Below are positions 25,757-33,834 of a DNA stretch of 64,000 nt, one piece after another. Below the pieces are notes generated by a model, which was not told the DNA's origin, ran no database searches, and was given only the letters and a program-made list of their open reading frames with translations. Each line of letters begins with the position of its first letter. The stretch's first letter is position 1. The stretch comes from Mycobacterium sp. 852002-51961_SCH5331710 (lineage in GTDB: Bacteria > Actinomycetota > Actinomycetes > Mycobacteriales > Mycobacteriaceae): assembly GCF_001665535.1 (NCBI RefSeq), contig NZ_LZSQ01000045.1, positions 1 through 64,000 on the forward strand. The letters run 5' to 3'. A program made the position numbers and the translations under genes.

Positions 25757-25762
25757 TAGACT
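25757..25762 (+). promoter_or_regulatory. Leaderless promoter -10 box (TAGACT)
   Basis: TAGACT, then 6 bases, then ATG 25769. It is nearly a copy of the arrangement at 9655 (TAGACT...ATGACTTTGC), also in front of a small secreted protein. Confidence 0.62.
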
Positions 25763-25768
25763 GCGTTC

Positions 25769-26002
25769 ATGACTTTGCGACGGCATTTGATCGCGGGGCT
25801 TTTCGCGGCTGCGCTGGCGGCAGCGCCCGTTTCACCCGTCGTCGCGGCGGCGCAGCCCGGCAACTGTTGCTGCCCGCCGGGCCAGACCGGCGTCATCTAC
25901 GGGTGCTCGTCGTTCTGCGTCGACGGCAAGGCGCTCGACACCAGCACCGGTCTGTGCGTTCCGGTTCCGCCGCCTTACCCCCATCCGCCGGTCACGCAGT
26001 GA
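25769..26002 (+). CDS. Small Cys-rich secreted protein
   Basis: 77 residues. Signal peptide 1 to about 27 (LIAGLFAAALAAAPVSPVVAAAQ). The mature peptide of about 50 residues has six Cys (NCCCPPGQTG, GCSSFCVDG, GLCVPVP) and a Pro-rich tail (VPPPYPHPP), suggesting a compact, disulfide-bonded exported peptide. I do not recognise the family. Leaderless promoter immediately upstream. It ends 6 bases before the convergent XRE gene. Confidence 0.75.
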   Translation: MTLRRHLIAGLFAAALAAAPVSPVVAAAQPGNCCCPPGQTGVIYGCSSFCVDGKALDTSTGLCVPVPPPYPHPPVTQ

Positions 26003-26008
26003 CCTGAG

Positions 26009-26275
26009 TCAGCCGGTCTGCTGAAGGTCGCCCCGGGCGAGGCAGATTTCGGCGAGCTCATCGAGCGACAACGGCAGTACGCGCGCGAGCGCGGCGATCG
26101 TCGTGAACGACGGCGTCGCCAGTCGGCCGGTCTCGATCTTGCGGAGCGTTTCCGGTGAAATCGCCGCCGCCTCAGCCACTTCCGCGAGTGTGCGCGCGCC
26201 GCGAGCCTGCCGGAGTTGCTCGCCGATGCGCTTACCGGCGGCGAGTTGTTCTGCGGTCAACGGAAGTCGCACCAT
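26009..26275 (-). CDS. Small XRE-family transcriptional regulator
   Basis: 88 residues that are essentially one helix-turn-helix domain: RIGEQLRQARGARTLAEVAEAAAISPETLRKIETGRLATPSFTTIAALARVL. It is divergent from the methionine aminopeptidase gene, and the 85 bases between them hold two related palindromes (26296-26313 and 26329-26342). These are the obvious operator sites, so it most likely controls itself and the peptidase gene. Confidence 0.85.
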   Translation of the reverse strand: MVRLPLTAEQLAAGKRIGEQLRQARGARTLAEVAEAAAISPETLRKIETGRLATPSFTTIAALARVLPLSLDELAEICLARGDLQQTG

Positions 26276-26295
26276 GCTCGGCAGCCTACCTCGAC

Positions 26296-26313
26296 GCGGT
26301 ATGAAAATACCGC
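26296..26313. promoter_or_regulatory. Operator 1 for XRE regulator (GGTAT-N4-ATACC)
   Basis: GCGGTATGAAAATACCGC: 7-bp arms around GAAA. The core GGTATGAAAATACC is the exact reverse complement of operator 2, and each is itself a palindrome. It lies 20 bases upstream of the XRE start codon. Confidence 0.7.
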
Positions 26314-26328
26314 GCGCTCCGTTAGGCT

Positions 26329-26342
26329 GGTATTTTCATACC
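26329..26342. promoter_or_regulatory. Operator 2 for XRE regulator (GGTAT-N4-ATACC)
   Basis: GGTATTTTCATACC. It begins directly after a TAGGCT -10-like box (26323-26328) and so would cover the transcription start of the aminopeptidase gene. The two operator centres are 31 bases apart, about three helical turns. Confidence 0.7.
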
Positions 26343-26360
26343 GGTCAGGAGGTCAGTCGG

Positions 26361-27161
26361 GTGCTGGAGTTGAAGACACCGAGGGAAGTCGCGGCGATGG
26401 ACGTCACCGGTAGCTTCCTCGCCGAACTGCTCGACGATCTCGCTGCGCGCGCCCAGCCCGGGGTGAACCTGCTGGACCTCGAGCACCGCGCCAGGACGTT
26501 GATCGCCGACCGCGGCGCCGAGTCCTGCTACTGGGACTATGCGCCGTCCTTCGGCCGCGGGCCGTTCCGCAACGTCATCTGCCTGTCGGTGAACGACGCT
26601 GTGCTGCACGGACTTCCGCACGACTATGTGCTGAGCGACGGTGACCTGCTCAGCATGGACATCGCGGTCTCGATCGACGGATGGGTCGCCGACTGCGCAC
26701 GCAGCATCATCGTCGGCACCGCGGCAGCCGAGGATCGGCGCCTCATTACCGCCACCGAACAGGCGCTCGATGCGGGCATCGCCGCGGCGCTTCCCGGCAA
26801 CCGCCTCGGCGACATCTCCGCGGCCATCGGCGCCGTCGCCGCCGACTACGGATATCTGGTCAACACCGAATTCGGCGGCCACGGGTTGGGCCGCACCATG
26901 CACGAGGATCCGCACGTCCCCAACACCGGGCGCCCGGGCCGCGGGCTCAAGCTGCGCCCCGGGCTGACGCTGGCACTCGAACCGTGGTTCGCCGCAGGCA
27001 CGGACAAGATCGTCTACGACCCCGACGGGTGGACCATCCGCTCGGCCGACGGCTCGCGCACGTCGCACAGCGAACACACCATCGCGATCACCGACGGCCC
27101 GCCGCTCGTGCTCACCCGCCGCGAGCGCGTCACCAGCCCGCCGGGCGGCGGCGAAGGTTAA
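26361..27161 (+). CDS. Methionine aminopeptidase, type I (M24), additional copy
   Basis: 266 residues from GTG 26361, with AGGAGG 8-9 bases upstream. Metal ligands of the pita-bread fold are visible: Asp in LSMDIAVSIDGWVADCARS (two Asp), His in FGGHGLGRTMHEDP, Glu in LALEPWF and Glu in SHSEHTIAI. It would remove N-terminal Met. The usual essential map gene lies elsewhere (near secY-adk in mycobacteria), so this is an additional copy, here under an adjacent XRE repressor, which suggests conditional expression. Confidence 0.88.
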   Translation: MLELKTPREVAAMDVTGSFLAELLDDLAARAQPGVNLLDLEHRARTLIADRGAESCYWDYAPSFGRGPFRNVICLSVNDAVLHGLPHDYVLSDGDLLSMDIAVSIDGWVADCARSIIVGTAAAEDRRLITATEQALDAGIAAALPGNRLGDISAAIGAVAADYGYLVNTEFGGHGLGRTMHEDPHVPNTGRPGRGLKLRPGLTLALEPWFAAGTDKIVYDPDGWTIRSADGSRTSHSEHTIAITDGPPLVLTRRERVTSPPGGGEG

Positions 27162-27190
27162 GCCCGCGTCGTGTCGGTAATTCAAGATCT

Positions 27191-28261
27191 ATGCCCGACG
27201 AACCACCGCGCCGCGACCTGCTGCAAGAGCTTCTCCATGCGTACGGCCCGTGCGGCCAGGAGAACTCCGTGCGCGATGTGTGCCGCCGCGAGCTGAAACC
27301 CCACGCCGACGAGATGTGGGTCGACGAGGCGGGAAACCTCGTCGGCCTGGTTCACGGCCGGGACCGGCAGGCGCAGGCGATCCGCGTGATGGCGCACATG
27401 GACGAGCTGTCGATGCTCGTCAAGCGCATCAACGATGACGGGACCCTGCGCATGACGCCGCTGGGCACGATGTATCCGGGGAACTTCGGCCTGGGCCCGG
27501 TCGCACTGCTCGGCGATCAGCGCACCGTCTGCGGCGTACTGACGCTCGGCTCCGAGCACACCACCAAGGAGAGCACGCGCATCTGGGAGACCAAACCCGA
27601 TCAGGGTGATCAGGCGCTGGACTGGCTGCACGTGTACGTCTTCACCGGCCACAGCCCCGACGAATTTGCCGAGGCCGGCATCAAACCGGGCACGCGGGCG
27701 TGCGTGCACCGCAGCAAGCGCACTTTGATCGACGTCGGCTCGGACTACCTCGGGTGCTATTTCATGGACGACCGCGCGGCGGTCACCGCGCTGCTGGACG
27801 TGGCCGGCCGGCTCGCTTCGGAGGGCGGGCGTCCCGCGCGCGACACCTATCTCGTGTTCACCACCAGCGAGGAGGTCGGCGGTGTCGGGGGCACCTACGC
27901 CAGCCGCGCTCTGCCCGGCGACCTGACCCTGGCACTGGAGGTGGGGCCGACGGAGGACGAGTACGGCACGACTTGCAGCGGCGGCCCGATCGTCGCGTAC
28001 AGCGACGCCGAGACCATCTACGACAAGGCGGTCGCCGACGCCCTGATCGCCGCCGCGACCGACCTCGGACTGTCGCCTCAGCCCGCGGTGCTCGGTGCGT
28101 TCGAATCCGATGCCTCACACGCGAAAGCCAGCGGACTCACGGCTCGTGCCGGCCTGCTGTGCCTGCCCACGCTCAGCACGCACGGCTACGAAGTCATTGC
28201 CCGACAAGCGATTCCAGACATGGCCTCGACGCTCGCCGAATTCCTGCGGCGCGCTGCGTGA
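27191..28261 (+). CDS. M42-family metallo-aminopeptidase
   Basis: 356 residues from ATG 27191. The dinuclear zinc and catalytic residues fit family M42 (glutamyl/leucyl aminopeptidases, cellulase-linked M42): AHMDELSMLVK, FMDDRAAVTALLD, TTSEEVGGVGG with the catalytic Glu pair, LEVGPTEDE, and STHGYEV near the C-terminus. M42 enzymes form large tetrahedral dodecamers that trim peptides in the cytoplasm. It follows the methionine aminopeptidase gene by 29 bases, so two peptidases may share a transcript. Confidence 0.88.
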   Translation: MPDEPPRRDLLQELLHAYGPCGQENSVRDVCRRELKPHADEMWVDEAGNLVGLVHGRDRQAQAIRVMAHMDELSMLVKRINDDGTLRMTPLGTMYPGNFGLGPVALLGDQRTVCGVLTLGSEHTTKESTRIWETKPDQGDQALDWLHVYVFTGHSPDEFAEAGIKPGTRACVHRSKRTLIDVGSDYLGCYFMDDRAAVTALLDVAGRLASEGGRPARDTYLVFTTSEEVGGVGGTYASRALPGDLTLALEVGPTEDEYGTTCSGGPIVAYSDAETIYDKAVADALIAAATDLGLSPQPAVLGAFESDASHAKASGLTARAGLLCLPTLSTHGYEVIARQAIPDMASTLAEFLRRAA

Positions 28262-28269
28262 TTCGACGT

Positions 28270-28926
28270 TCAGCCGTCTAGTTCGCCGGCGATTCCGCGC
28301 TCGATCGCCGCGCGGGCACGCTCGGGTAGCACCAGCAGCCCGTCGAGTTCGCGCCGGGCGAGGTCGTAGCCGCGCTCGCGTTCCTGCGGGGTGGCCGCGA
28401 TGTCGGTCGCGATGCGCAGCATGCTCTGAGCGCGTGCGATGCGCTGCTGATCCTGTGCCGAGAAGTCGCCGCGCCGACGGCGGACCGCCTCGGTTTCGGC
28501 GGCCTCGAACGCGGTGACGTAGTCGGTGACGGCGTCGACATACTCGCGCGCCGCGCCGGCGTCGTCGACGAGATCCTCCGCCTTGGCCGGGCGCAGCAGG
28601 TCCGCGCGCAGTTTGGTCCGGTGGAATCGCTCGGTCAACGGGTCGCGCATGTCGGTCATCAGCGGGTAGTCGAGCAGCTTCGCGACGTCGAGTTCGTACT
28701 CGAGCCAGCGGGTGTCGACCCGGTCGTGTGCCTTCACCGCCCGCGCGATCGCCTGCCACTGCACGCCGGGACCCGTGACGCGCTGCGGCGGGTCGGTGGC
28801 GATCTCTTCGCGGCCGCCGTCCTGGCGTGCGCGGGCCGCGACCACGGCCCGCCATCCGCCGTAGAGCACGCCGACGAGCGGAACGAGCACGATCAGCAGC
28901 TCGAACAGGCGGATGATCAGGCCCAT
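28270..28926 (-). CDS. Conserved membrane-anchored hypothetical protein
   Basis: 218 residues. One N-terminal membrane helix (residues 2-25, LIIRLFELLIVLVPLVGVLYGGW) precedes a charged helical cytoplasmic domain (ARRELDGLLVLPERARAAIERGI). The pattern WLEYELDVAKLLDYPLMTDMRDPLTERFHR is conserved-looking in actinobacteria, but I know no function. A CATCCT-N6-ATG arrangement suggests a leaderless start. Convergent with the M42 peptidase gene. Confidence 0.78.
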   Translation of the reverse strand: MGLIIRLFELLIVLVPLVGVLYGGWRAVVAARARQDGGREEIATDPPQRVTGPGVQWQAIARAVKAHDRVDTRWLEYELDVAKLLDYPLMTDMRDPLTERFHRTKLRADLLRPAKAEDLVDDAGAAREYVDAVTDYVTAFEAAETEAVRRRRGDFSAQDQQRIARAQSMLRIATDIAATPQERERGYDLARRELDGLLVLPERARAAIERGIAGELDG

Positions 28927-29039
28927 GCAGCCAGGATGCCACCGGGGCGGAACCGGCCGGTGGTCCGCGCAAGATTGCAGCTAGGGCTGTGGGTGGATTG
29001 CGTTCACGACCCTGGGCGCAAAATCGACGACACGGGCGG

Positions 29040-29747
29040 TCAGGCGTCGCCGGCACCTGGACCGTAGGCCCGCGCGATGTCGGGCGAGTCGAGCCAGCCC
29101 GAGTACGTCGGCCGCTGCGGCCAGCCCTCCGGCGAGTCCTGCCACTCCTCCTGGCGGCCCCACGGCAGCACGTCGATGAGCGCGAACGTGTGGCTGACTT
29201 GTTCGGTACCACGGCCGTTGGTGTGCCAGGTGCGGTACACGGTGTCACCGTCACGCAGGAACACGTTGACCCCGAACCCTTCACCGGGCGCGGAGTCGAC
29301 GTCGGCGCCGAACGAGCTCTCCGACGACGAGTACCAGTCCATCCGGTTGCCGACCTTGGTGCGGTAGGCCAGCGCCTCCTCGATGGGGCCGTTGGTGACG
29401 ATGACGAAGCGGGCGTCGTAGTTGTCGAGGAACTCCAGGCGGGTGAACTGTGAGGTGAAGCCGGTGCAGCCGCCGCACTGCCATTCCGCGCCGTCGGACC
29501 ACATGTGGTTGTAGACGATCAGCTGGGAGCGGCCCTCGAAGACATCGGCAAGCCGGACCGGACCCTTTTCGCCGATCAGCGTGTAGTCGGGCATCCGGAC
29601 CATCGGCAGCCGCCTGCGCTGGGCGGCGATGGCGTCCAGTTCTCGCGTCGCCGCCTTCTCGCGGCGGCGCAGGTCGTCGAGCGCGGCGCGCCATGTCGCA
29701 TGATCGACGACGGGGGGTAAGGCGGCCGGTTGAGTCGTGGCGGTCAT
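29040..29747 (-). CDS. DUF899 thioredoxin-fold protein
   Basis: 235 residues from ATG 29747, preceded by GCAGGAGGAACGT. It shows the DUF899 pattern: RLPMVRMPDYTLIGEKGPVRLADVFEGRSQLIVYNHMW, then GAEWQCGGCTGFTSQFTRLEFLDNYDARFVIVTNGPIEE, and the late VYRTWHTNGRGTEQVSHTFALIDVLPWGR. The fold is thioredoxin-like with a CxxC (CGGC) in the expected place, so a thiol-based redox activity is plausible. The actual reaction is unknown. Confidence 0.85.
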   Translation of the reverse strand: MTATTQPAALPPVVDHATWRAALDDLRRREKAATRELDAIAAQRRRLPMVRMPDYTLIGEKGPVRLADVFEGRSQLIVYNHMWSDGAEWQCGGCTGFTSQFTRLEFLDNYDARFVIVTNGPIEEALAYRTKVGNRMDWYSSSESSFGADVDSAPGEGFGVNVFLRDGDTVYRTWHTNGRGTEQVSHTFALIDVLPWGRQEEWQDSPEGWPQRPTYSGWLDSPDIARAYGPGAGDA

Positions 29748-29811
29748 ACGTTCCTCCTGCGGTGGTGATGCTCTTGCAGGAGTAGACCGACTCAGCGGCC
29801 CAAAGTCATCG

Positions 29812-29970
29812 CTATTTGCTCTTCTTGCCGCCGCCGGAGTTCTTGCCGCCCTTCTTCGACGCATCGGGCGTGTTGGCGATCGCCGCTGCGCGGGACTTGC
29901 TCATGCCCTTCTTGCGCAGACCCTCGTACTGTTTGTCGTTCTTGACGCTGGAACCGTGATCCTTCGCCAT
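29812..29970 (-). CDS. Small basic conserved protein (DUF7218-like)
   Basis: 52 residues from ATG 29970, with AAGGAGG at ideal distance. The sequence MAKDHGSSVKNDKQYEGLRKKG, followed by MSKSRAAAIANTP and a Gly/Ser/Lys tail, is a short basic protein family found widely in bacteria. The Lys/Gly-rich tail suggests nucleic acid or anionic partner binding. No function is established to my knowledge. Confidence 0.8.
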   Translation of the reverse strand: MAKDHGSSVKNDKQYEGLRKKGMSKSRAAAIANTPDASKKGGKNSGGGKKSK

Positions 29971-30087
29971 GGTGGCCCTCCTTGATGGTGGTCCGCACCG
30001 AATACCCGCGAGCGGGCGTGTCTGCACACGACACACCGCGAATTTTCCGCCGTTCCTGCACGCTCACGCCGCCCGAGCGTGCGCACT

Positions 30088-30954
30088 TCACCGCATGACG
30101 TGCGGATATTGCGTAGCGGGGTGGACATCGAACATGTCCCGGTACGACGGTGGCTGCCGGTCGCCGTCGTCCTTGATGCCGTACTTGACCGCCAGCTCCG
30201 CGCCGATCAGCGTCTGGCCGCTGACGTCCATCACGGCGGGATCCCGAAACAGCGCCCAGATGACGTGGCCGGTCAGCTCCGGGGTTTCGGCGGTGTCGAG
30301 GATGTGACCGAACTTCTCGGGGTTGCTCGCGATGATTCCGCGGACCCGTTCGGTCAACAGCGAACCCATCCAGATCGACACCGCGGCGATGCCGAATTCC
30401 CGGAAGTCGAAGGCCATGTCGGCGGCCATCTTGTCGGTGCCGGCCTTCGGGACTCCGTAGGCCGGCCCGAACGCGTAATGCACCGCGCCCGACGATGACG
30501 TGAACGCGACCAGGCCGCTGCGGTGCGGAAGCATCAGCGGCGCGGCGTGGACTGTCGCGACGTAGCTGCTGCGCAACCCGACGTCGAGGGTGTCGATGAC
30601 GTTGAGCGGTTCTTCCCAGAACTTCGTGCGGCCCATCATCTCGTCGCGGATCAGCGCGGCGTTGTTGACCAAGATGTCGATGCGTCCCTGCTCGCGCGCG
30701 ACCCGATCGAAGAACTCCTTGACTTGAGCGTCGTCGCCGTGGTCGACACGGACGGCGATGCCCTTGCCTCCCGCATCGGTGACCGCCTGCGCGGTCTCGT
30801 CGATCGTGCCCGACAGCCGCGAACCCCCTACGCTGCCGCCGTTCTGGGTCCGTCCCGTGACGTAGACGGTGCACCCGTGGCTGCCCAGTGCGCGTGCGAT
30901 ACCCGCCCCCGCACCGCGGCTGGCCCCGGTCACCACCGCGACGGTCTCGGTCAC
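30088..30954 (-). CDS. SDR-family oxidoreductase (DHRS1-like), leftmost gene of the TetR regulon
   Basis: 288 residues from GTG 30954, with GAGGAGAG upstream. Motifs: TGASRGAGAGIARAL, a long GRTQNGGSVGGSRLSGTIDETA loop typical of DHRS1-like SDRs, NNAAL, catalytic Ser (FTSSSGAVHY) and YGVPKAGTDK. It is divergent from the TetR gene, and a regulon palindrome (30997-31012) lies 43 bases upstream of its start, so it is probably repressed by that TetR. It would oxidise or reduce a ketone/alcohol intermediate of the cluster substrate. Confidence 0.87.
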   Translation of the reverse strand: MTETVAVVTGASRGAGAGIARALGSHGCTVYVTGRTQNGGSVGGSRLSGTIDETAQAVTDAGGKGIAVRVDHGDDAQVKEFFDRVAREQGRIDILVNNAALIRDEMMGRTKFWEEPLNVIDTLDVGLRSSYVATVHAAPLMLPHRSGLVAFTSSSGAVHYAFGPAYGVPKAGTDKMAADMAFDFREFGIAAVSIWMGSLLTERVRGIIASNPEKFGHILDTAETPELTGHVIWALFRDPAVMDVSGQTLIGAELAVKYGIKDDGDRQPPSYRDMFDVHPATQYPHVMR

Positions 30955-30996
30955 CTGATCACTCTCCTCGAACGTTCTACTCGCCACGACGCCGTA

Positions 30997-31012
30997 CTGT
31001 ACGCTCGTATAG
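30997..31012. promoter_or_regulatory. TetR-regulon operator A (CTGTACG-CT-CGTATAG)
   Basis: A 16-base inverted repeat with one arm mismatch; core GTACGCTCGTAT. It is single and located between the divergent SDR (30954) and TetR (31145) starts. The same core occurs at three other promoter regions of the cluster. A further palindrome GGTCGAGTCGACC follows at 31020-31032. Confidence 0.72.
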
Positions 31013-31144
31013 CGGGACCGGTCGAGTCGACCTTGGAAGGGTCGCGGCGGCAGGATTCGTTCTGGCGAACCGCGTGTCGGCGTCACCCGCGGCCGAAGCC
31101 ACCGCGGGTGCGAGAATGTTCGTCAGCCAATCTGAGAGGTGACG

Positions 31145-31777
31145 ATGGCAGCATCGCCCCGCCGCGTCGGTGCCGAGACGTCGAAGACGCGCGACATCCT
31201 GCTGGACTCCGTCGAGAAGATGATGCTCGAGGAGGGATACGCCAGCGTGAGTTACCGCGCGCTGGCGGCCAAGGCGGGCGTCACCTCGAGCCTGGTGCAG
31301 TACTACTTCCCCTCGCTCGACGACATCTTTCTCGCGGCGATCCGGCGCTACTCCGAGCGCAATCTCACGGTGTTGAGCGAGGCACTCGACACGCGTTCGG
31401 AGGATCCCCTGCACGCGCTGTGGGAGTACAGCTGGGACGAGGCGACCGGCGCCCTCATCACCGAATTCATGGCGCTGGGCAACCATCGCAAGTCCATCGC
31501 ATCGGAGATCGCCGAAGTCACCAACCGGGTCCGCAAGATCCAGGTCGACGCGCTGGCGCAGCGGTACGGCGCTCGCACCCGCTTCGACGGTGATCTGTCG
31601 CTGGGCGCCGCCGTGCTATTGATCACCGGGATTCCCAAGTTCCTCAACCTCGAGGAGGGCGTCGGCGTCGATGCGTCGCACACCGAGGTCGTCAAGGCGG
31701 TCGAAAAGTACCTCGACACAATCGAACCCCGGGCCGCGCGGCGCAAGCCCAAGAAGAGGCCGACCACCCGTCGCTGA
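31145..31777 (+). CDS. TetR-family regulator, probable master regulator of the oxidoreductase cluster
   Basis: 210 residues from ATG 31145, with AGAGGTG upstream; an in-frame GTG at 31139 is within the ribosome site. The N-terminal HTH is DILLDSVEKMMLEEGYASVSYRALAAKAGVTSSLVQYYFPSLDDIFLAAI, canonical TetR. The C-terminal ligand domain (WDEATGALITEFMALGNHRKSIASEIAEVTNRV) is typical of regulators that sense a hydrophobic small molecule. Four promoter regions around it share one palindrome (RTACGWTCGTAY), which I infer is its binding site. The basic tail RRKPKKRPTTRR is unusual. Confidence 0.88.
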   Translation: MAASPRRVGAETSKTRDILLDSVEKMMLEEGYASVSYRALAAKAGVTSSLVQYYFPSLDDIFLAAIRRYSERNLTVLSEALDTRSEDPLHALWEYSWDEATGALITEFMALGNHRKSIASEIAEVTNRVRKIQVDALAQRYGARTRFDGDLSLGAAVLLITGIPKFLNLEEGVGVDASHTEVVKAVEKYLDTIEPRAARRKPKKRPTTRR

Positions 31778-31782
31778 CCTTG

Positions 31783-31815
31783 CTATACGATTGCATGGCC
31801 TGTACGTTCGTACAG
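31783..31815. promoter_or_regulatory. TetR-regulon operator B (one perfect site, one degenerate site)
   Basis: CTGTACG-TT-CGTACAG (31800-31815) is a perfect 16-base inverted repeat. A degenerate copy CTATACG-AT-TGCATGG (31783-31798) precedes it, centres 17 bases apart. They lie between the TetR stop (31777) and the next SDR start (31845), so this SDR has its own regulated promoter rather than simple read-through. Confidence 0.78.
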
Positions 31816-31844
31816 CAAGGTGATGCGATAGCGAGGGGACAAGC

Positions 31845-32588
31845 GTGAACCGCGTGGCAGTGGTCACCGGCGGCGGCTCGGGGCTGGGCCGCTCGATTGC
31901 CGAACATCTCGCCCGCGACGGACATTCCGTCGCCGTCGTGGACGTCAACCTCGGCTCCGCATCCCAGGTGGCCGACGAGTTGCAGGCGTCTGGCGCAACC
32001 GCCGCGGGAATCGCGGCCGACGTATCCGATCGGGCCGCCGTACAACAGGCCTTCGATACGACGCGTAAGTCGTTGGGGCCGATCGGGATTCTGGTAACCA
32101 GCGCGGCGCTCGCCGGATTCACGAAGTTCGACGAAATCACCCTCGACGAATGGAACCGCTACCTGGCGGTCAACCTCACGGGCACCTTCTTGTGTATGCA
32201 GGCCGCGCTGCCCGACATGGTCGCTTCGCAGTGGGGGCGGATCGTCACGATCTCGTCGGCGGCCGGTCAGAACGGAGCCGTCCGTCAGGGCCACTATTCG
32301 GCGACCAAGGGCGGGGTCATCGCGATGACCAAGACCGTCGCAGCGGAGTACGCGTCGCGGGGAATCACCGCAAACACCATCCCGCCGTTCGTGATCGACA
32401 CTCCGATGCTGCGCGAACAACAGCGAGCCAAGAAGCTGCCGCCTGCCGAGACGCTGGTGCGGGCCATCCCCGCCGGCCGCCTCGGTACCGCGGACGACGT
32501 GGCGGCGACGTGTGCGTTCTTGTGTTCGGAGGCAGCGGGTTACGTGACCGGACAGGTGATCGGCGTCAACGGGGGCGCGGTGCTGTGA
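31845..32588 (+). CDS. SDR-family oxidoreductase
   Basis: 247 residues from GTG 31845. Motifs: TGGGSGLGRSIAEHL, VVDVN after strand 2 (Asp favouring NAD), TSAAL in place of the NNAG motif, catalytic Ser in TISSAAGQNG and YSATKGG. The end VTGQVIGVNGGAVL is typical of FabG-like SDRs. It lies downstream of operator B. It ends 4 bases before the convergent VOC gene. Confidence 0.9.
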   Translation: MNRVAVVTGGGSGLGRSIAEHLARDGHSVAVVDVNLGSASQVADELQASGATAAGIAADVSDRAAVQQAFDTTRKSLGPIGILVTSAALAGFTKFDEITLDEWNRYLAVNLTGTFLCMQAALPDMVASQWGRIVTISSAAGQNGAVRQGHYSATKGGVIAMTKTVAAEYASRGITANTIPPFVIDTPMLREQQRAKKLPPAETLVRAIPAGRLGTADDVAATCAFLCSEAAGYVTGQVIGVNGGAVL

Positions 32589-32592
32589 CGCG

Positions 32593-33024
32593 TCAACCGG
32601 CAGGCGGCACGGGGCGCACCTTGTTGTGCACCAGCTCGATCAGCTGACCCTCCGGGTCGCGCGCCATGCAGGCGAATCCGCCTCCCGGATCGGCGACGAT
32701 CGTGCCACCCGCGGAGGTGACCGCCGCTTGCGCCGCGGCCATATCGTCCACGACGATCGACAGGTGGGTCAGGCCGGCGCCGACCATGCCGCGTTCGGGT
32801 TCATCGGGCGCGGGATGCCCCGCGAAGGTCAACAGCTGCAGCACGAAGCCGTCCTGCTGTAGGTAGGCGGCTTCGAACCCGATCGGTGGGGTGAGCGGAA
32901 GCAGTCCGGCCGCCATCTGGTCGGGGATCGTCATTCGTTTCACCTCGGCGAAGCCGAGCGCCTCGTAGAACGACTTGGAGGCGTCGAGGTCGCGTACACG
33001 CAGACCGACATGGCTGACTCCCAT
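32593..33024 (-). CDS. VOC-family protein, third gene of the LLM-SDR-VOC operon
   Basis: 143 residues. It starts GVSHVGLRVRDLDASKSFYEALGF, a classic VOC first module with a metal His, and ends with CMARDPEGQLIELV, carrying the metal Glu; a second His lies in LTHLSIVVDD. This metal-site pattern (H..H..E) fits type I VOC enzymes, for example methylmalonyl-CoA epimerase-like, glyoxalase or extradiol-type enzymes. It starts 1 base after the SDR stop, so the operon is tight. The substrate is presumably the cluster's compound. Confidence 0.85.
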   Translation of the reverse strand: MGVSHVGLRVRDLDASKSFYEALGFAEVKRMTIPDQMAAGLLPLTPPIGFEAAYLQQDGFVLQLLTFAGHPAPDEPERGMVGAGLTHLSIVVDDMAAAQAAVTSAGGTIVADPGGGFACMARDPEGQLIELVHNKVRPVPPAG

Positions 33025-33025
33025 G

Positions 33026-33802
33026 TCACACCCCCGCCGGGCCGGGGCCGCCGTGCATGTACAACGTCTGGCCCGAACAGAAGCTGGACGCGTCGGAGGC
33101 GAAGAACAACACGCCGTGGCCGATTTCGTCGGGTTCGCCGACGCGGCCGGCTCCGTTGGTCTGGCCGATCATGTCGATGTCGAAACCCTGCCGCTGCGCG
33201 TCGGATTCGAGGCCCGGTGTGCGGATCGCACCGCATGCGATCGCGTTGACCCGCACGCCTTTACGGGTCCACGCCGCAGCCATCGACCCTGTCAGGTTGT
33301 TCAGTCCGGCCTTGGCGGCCGCATACGCCACCGCCTGAGGCATGGCCAACAGGCTGGCGCCCGACGAGATGTTAACGATCGCACCCTTGCCCTGCTTGAT
33401 CATCGGCTCGACCGCGGCACGGGACAGGTACCAGGCGGAGGACAGGTTCAGGTCGAGGACGTGCTGCCATTCGTCGTCGGTCCACTTCATGATCGACTTC
33501 GTCTCGCCGCCGCCCGCGCTGTTGACCAGAATGTCGAGCCGGCCGAACTCGGTCAGCGTCGTGGCGACCAGCTCGCGGCACGCATCGGCCTGGGTCACGT
33601 CGGTCGGCACCGCGAGCGCGCGGCGGCCGAGCGCCTCGATCTCGGTGACGGTGGACTTCAGCGGTTCCGTTCGCCTGCCGGCGAGCACGATGTCGGCGCC
33701 GCGCTCGGCCAGCGTGAGCGCCGAACCGCGGCCGATGCCGGTCCCTCCGCCGGTGATGACGGCGACCCGTCCCTCCATCGAGAATCTGTCGTTCACGGTC
33801 AT
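33026..33802 (-). CDS. SDR-family oxidoreductase, second gene of the LLM-SDR-VOC operon
   Basis: 258 residues from ATG 33802, with AAAGGA upstream (the longer frame from 33838 would overlap the LLM gene). Motifs: TGGGTGIGRGSALTL, NSAGGG, NISSGASLLAM for the catalytic Ser and YAAAKAGLN. The C-terminal SGQTLYMHGGPGPAG replaces the usual INGG. Arg residues after strand 2 (AGRRTEPLKS) favour NADP. Confidence 0.88.
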   Translation of the reverse strand: MTVNDRFSMEGRVAVITGGGTGIGRGSALTLAERGADIVLAGRRTEPLKSTVTEIEALGRRALAVPTDVTQADACRELVATTLTEFGRLDILVNSAGGGETKSIMKWTDDEWQHVLDLNLSSAWYLSRAAVEPMIKQGKGAIVNISSGASLLAMPQAVAYAAAKAGLNNLTGSMAAAWTRKGVRVNAIACGAIRTPGLESDAQRQGFDIDMIGQTNGAGRVGEPDEIGHGVLFFASDASSFCSGQTLYMHGGPGPAGV

Positions 33803-33834
33803 GTCCTTTCTTGGTGGGTCTGCGGCGTTGAGCG

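Noticed and set aside
25757-26002. TAGACT...ATGACTTTGC similarity at 9655 and 25757 as a duplicated gene pair
   Set aside because: Similarity stops after the first few codons; the two secreted proteins are unrelated, so only the promoter/start arrangement is shared.
31020-31032. GGTCGAGTCGACC palindrome near the TetR promoter as a second operator class
   Set aside because: It occurs only once in the cluster and GTCGAC-type palindromes are common by chance in such GC-rich DNA.
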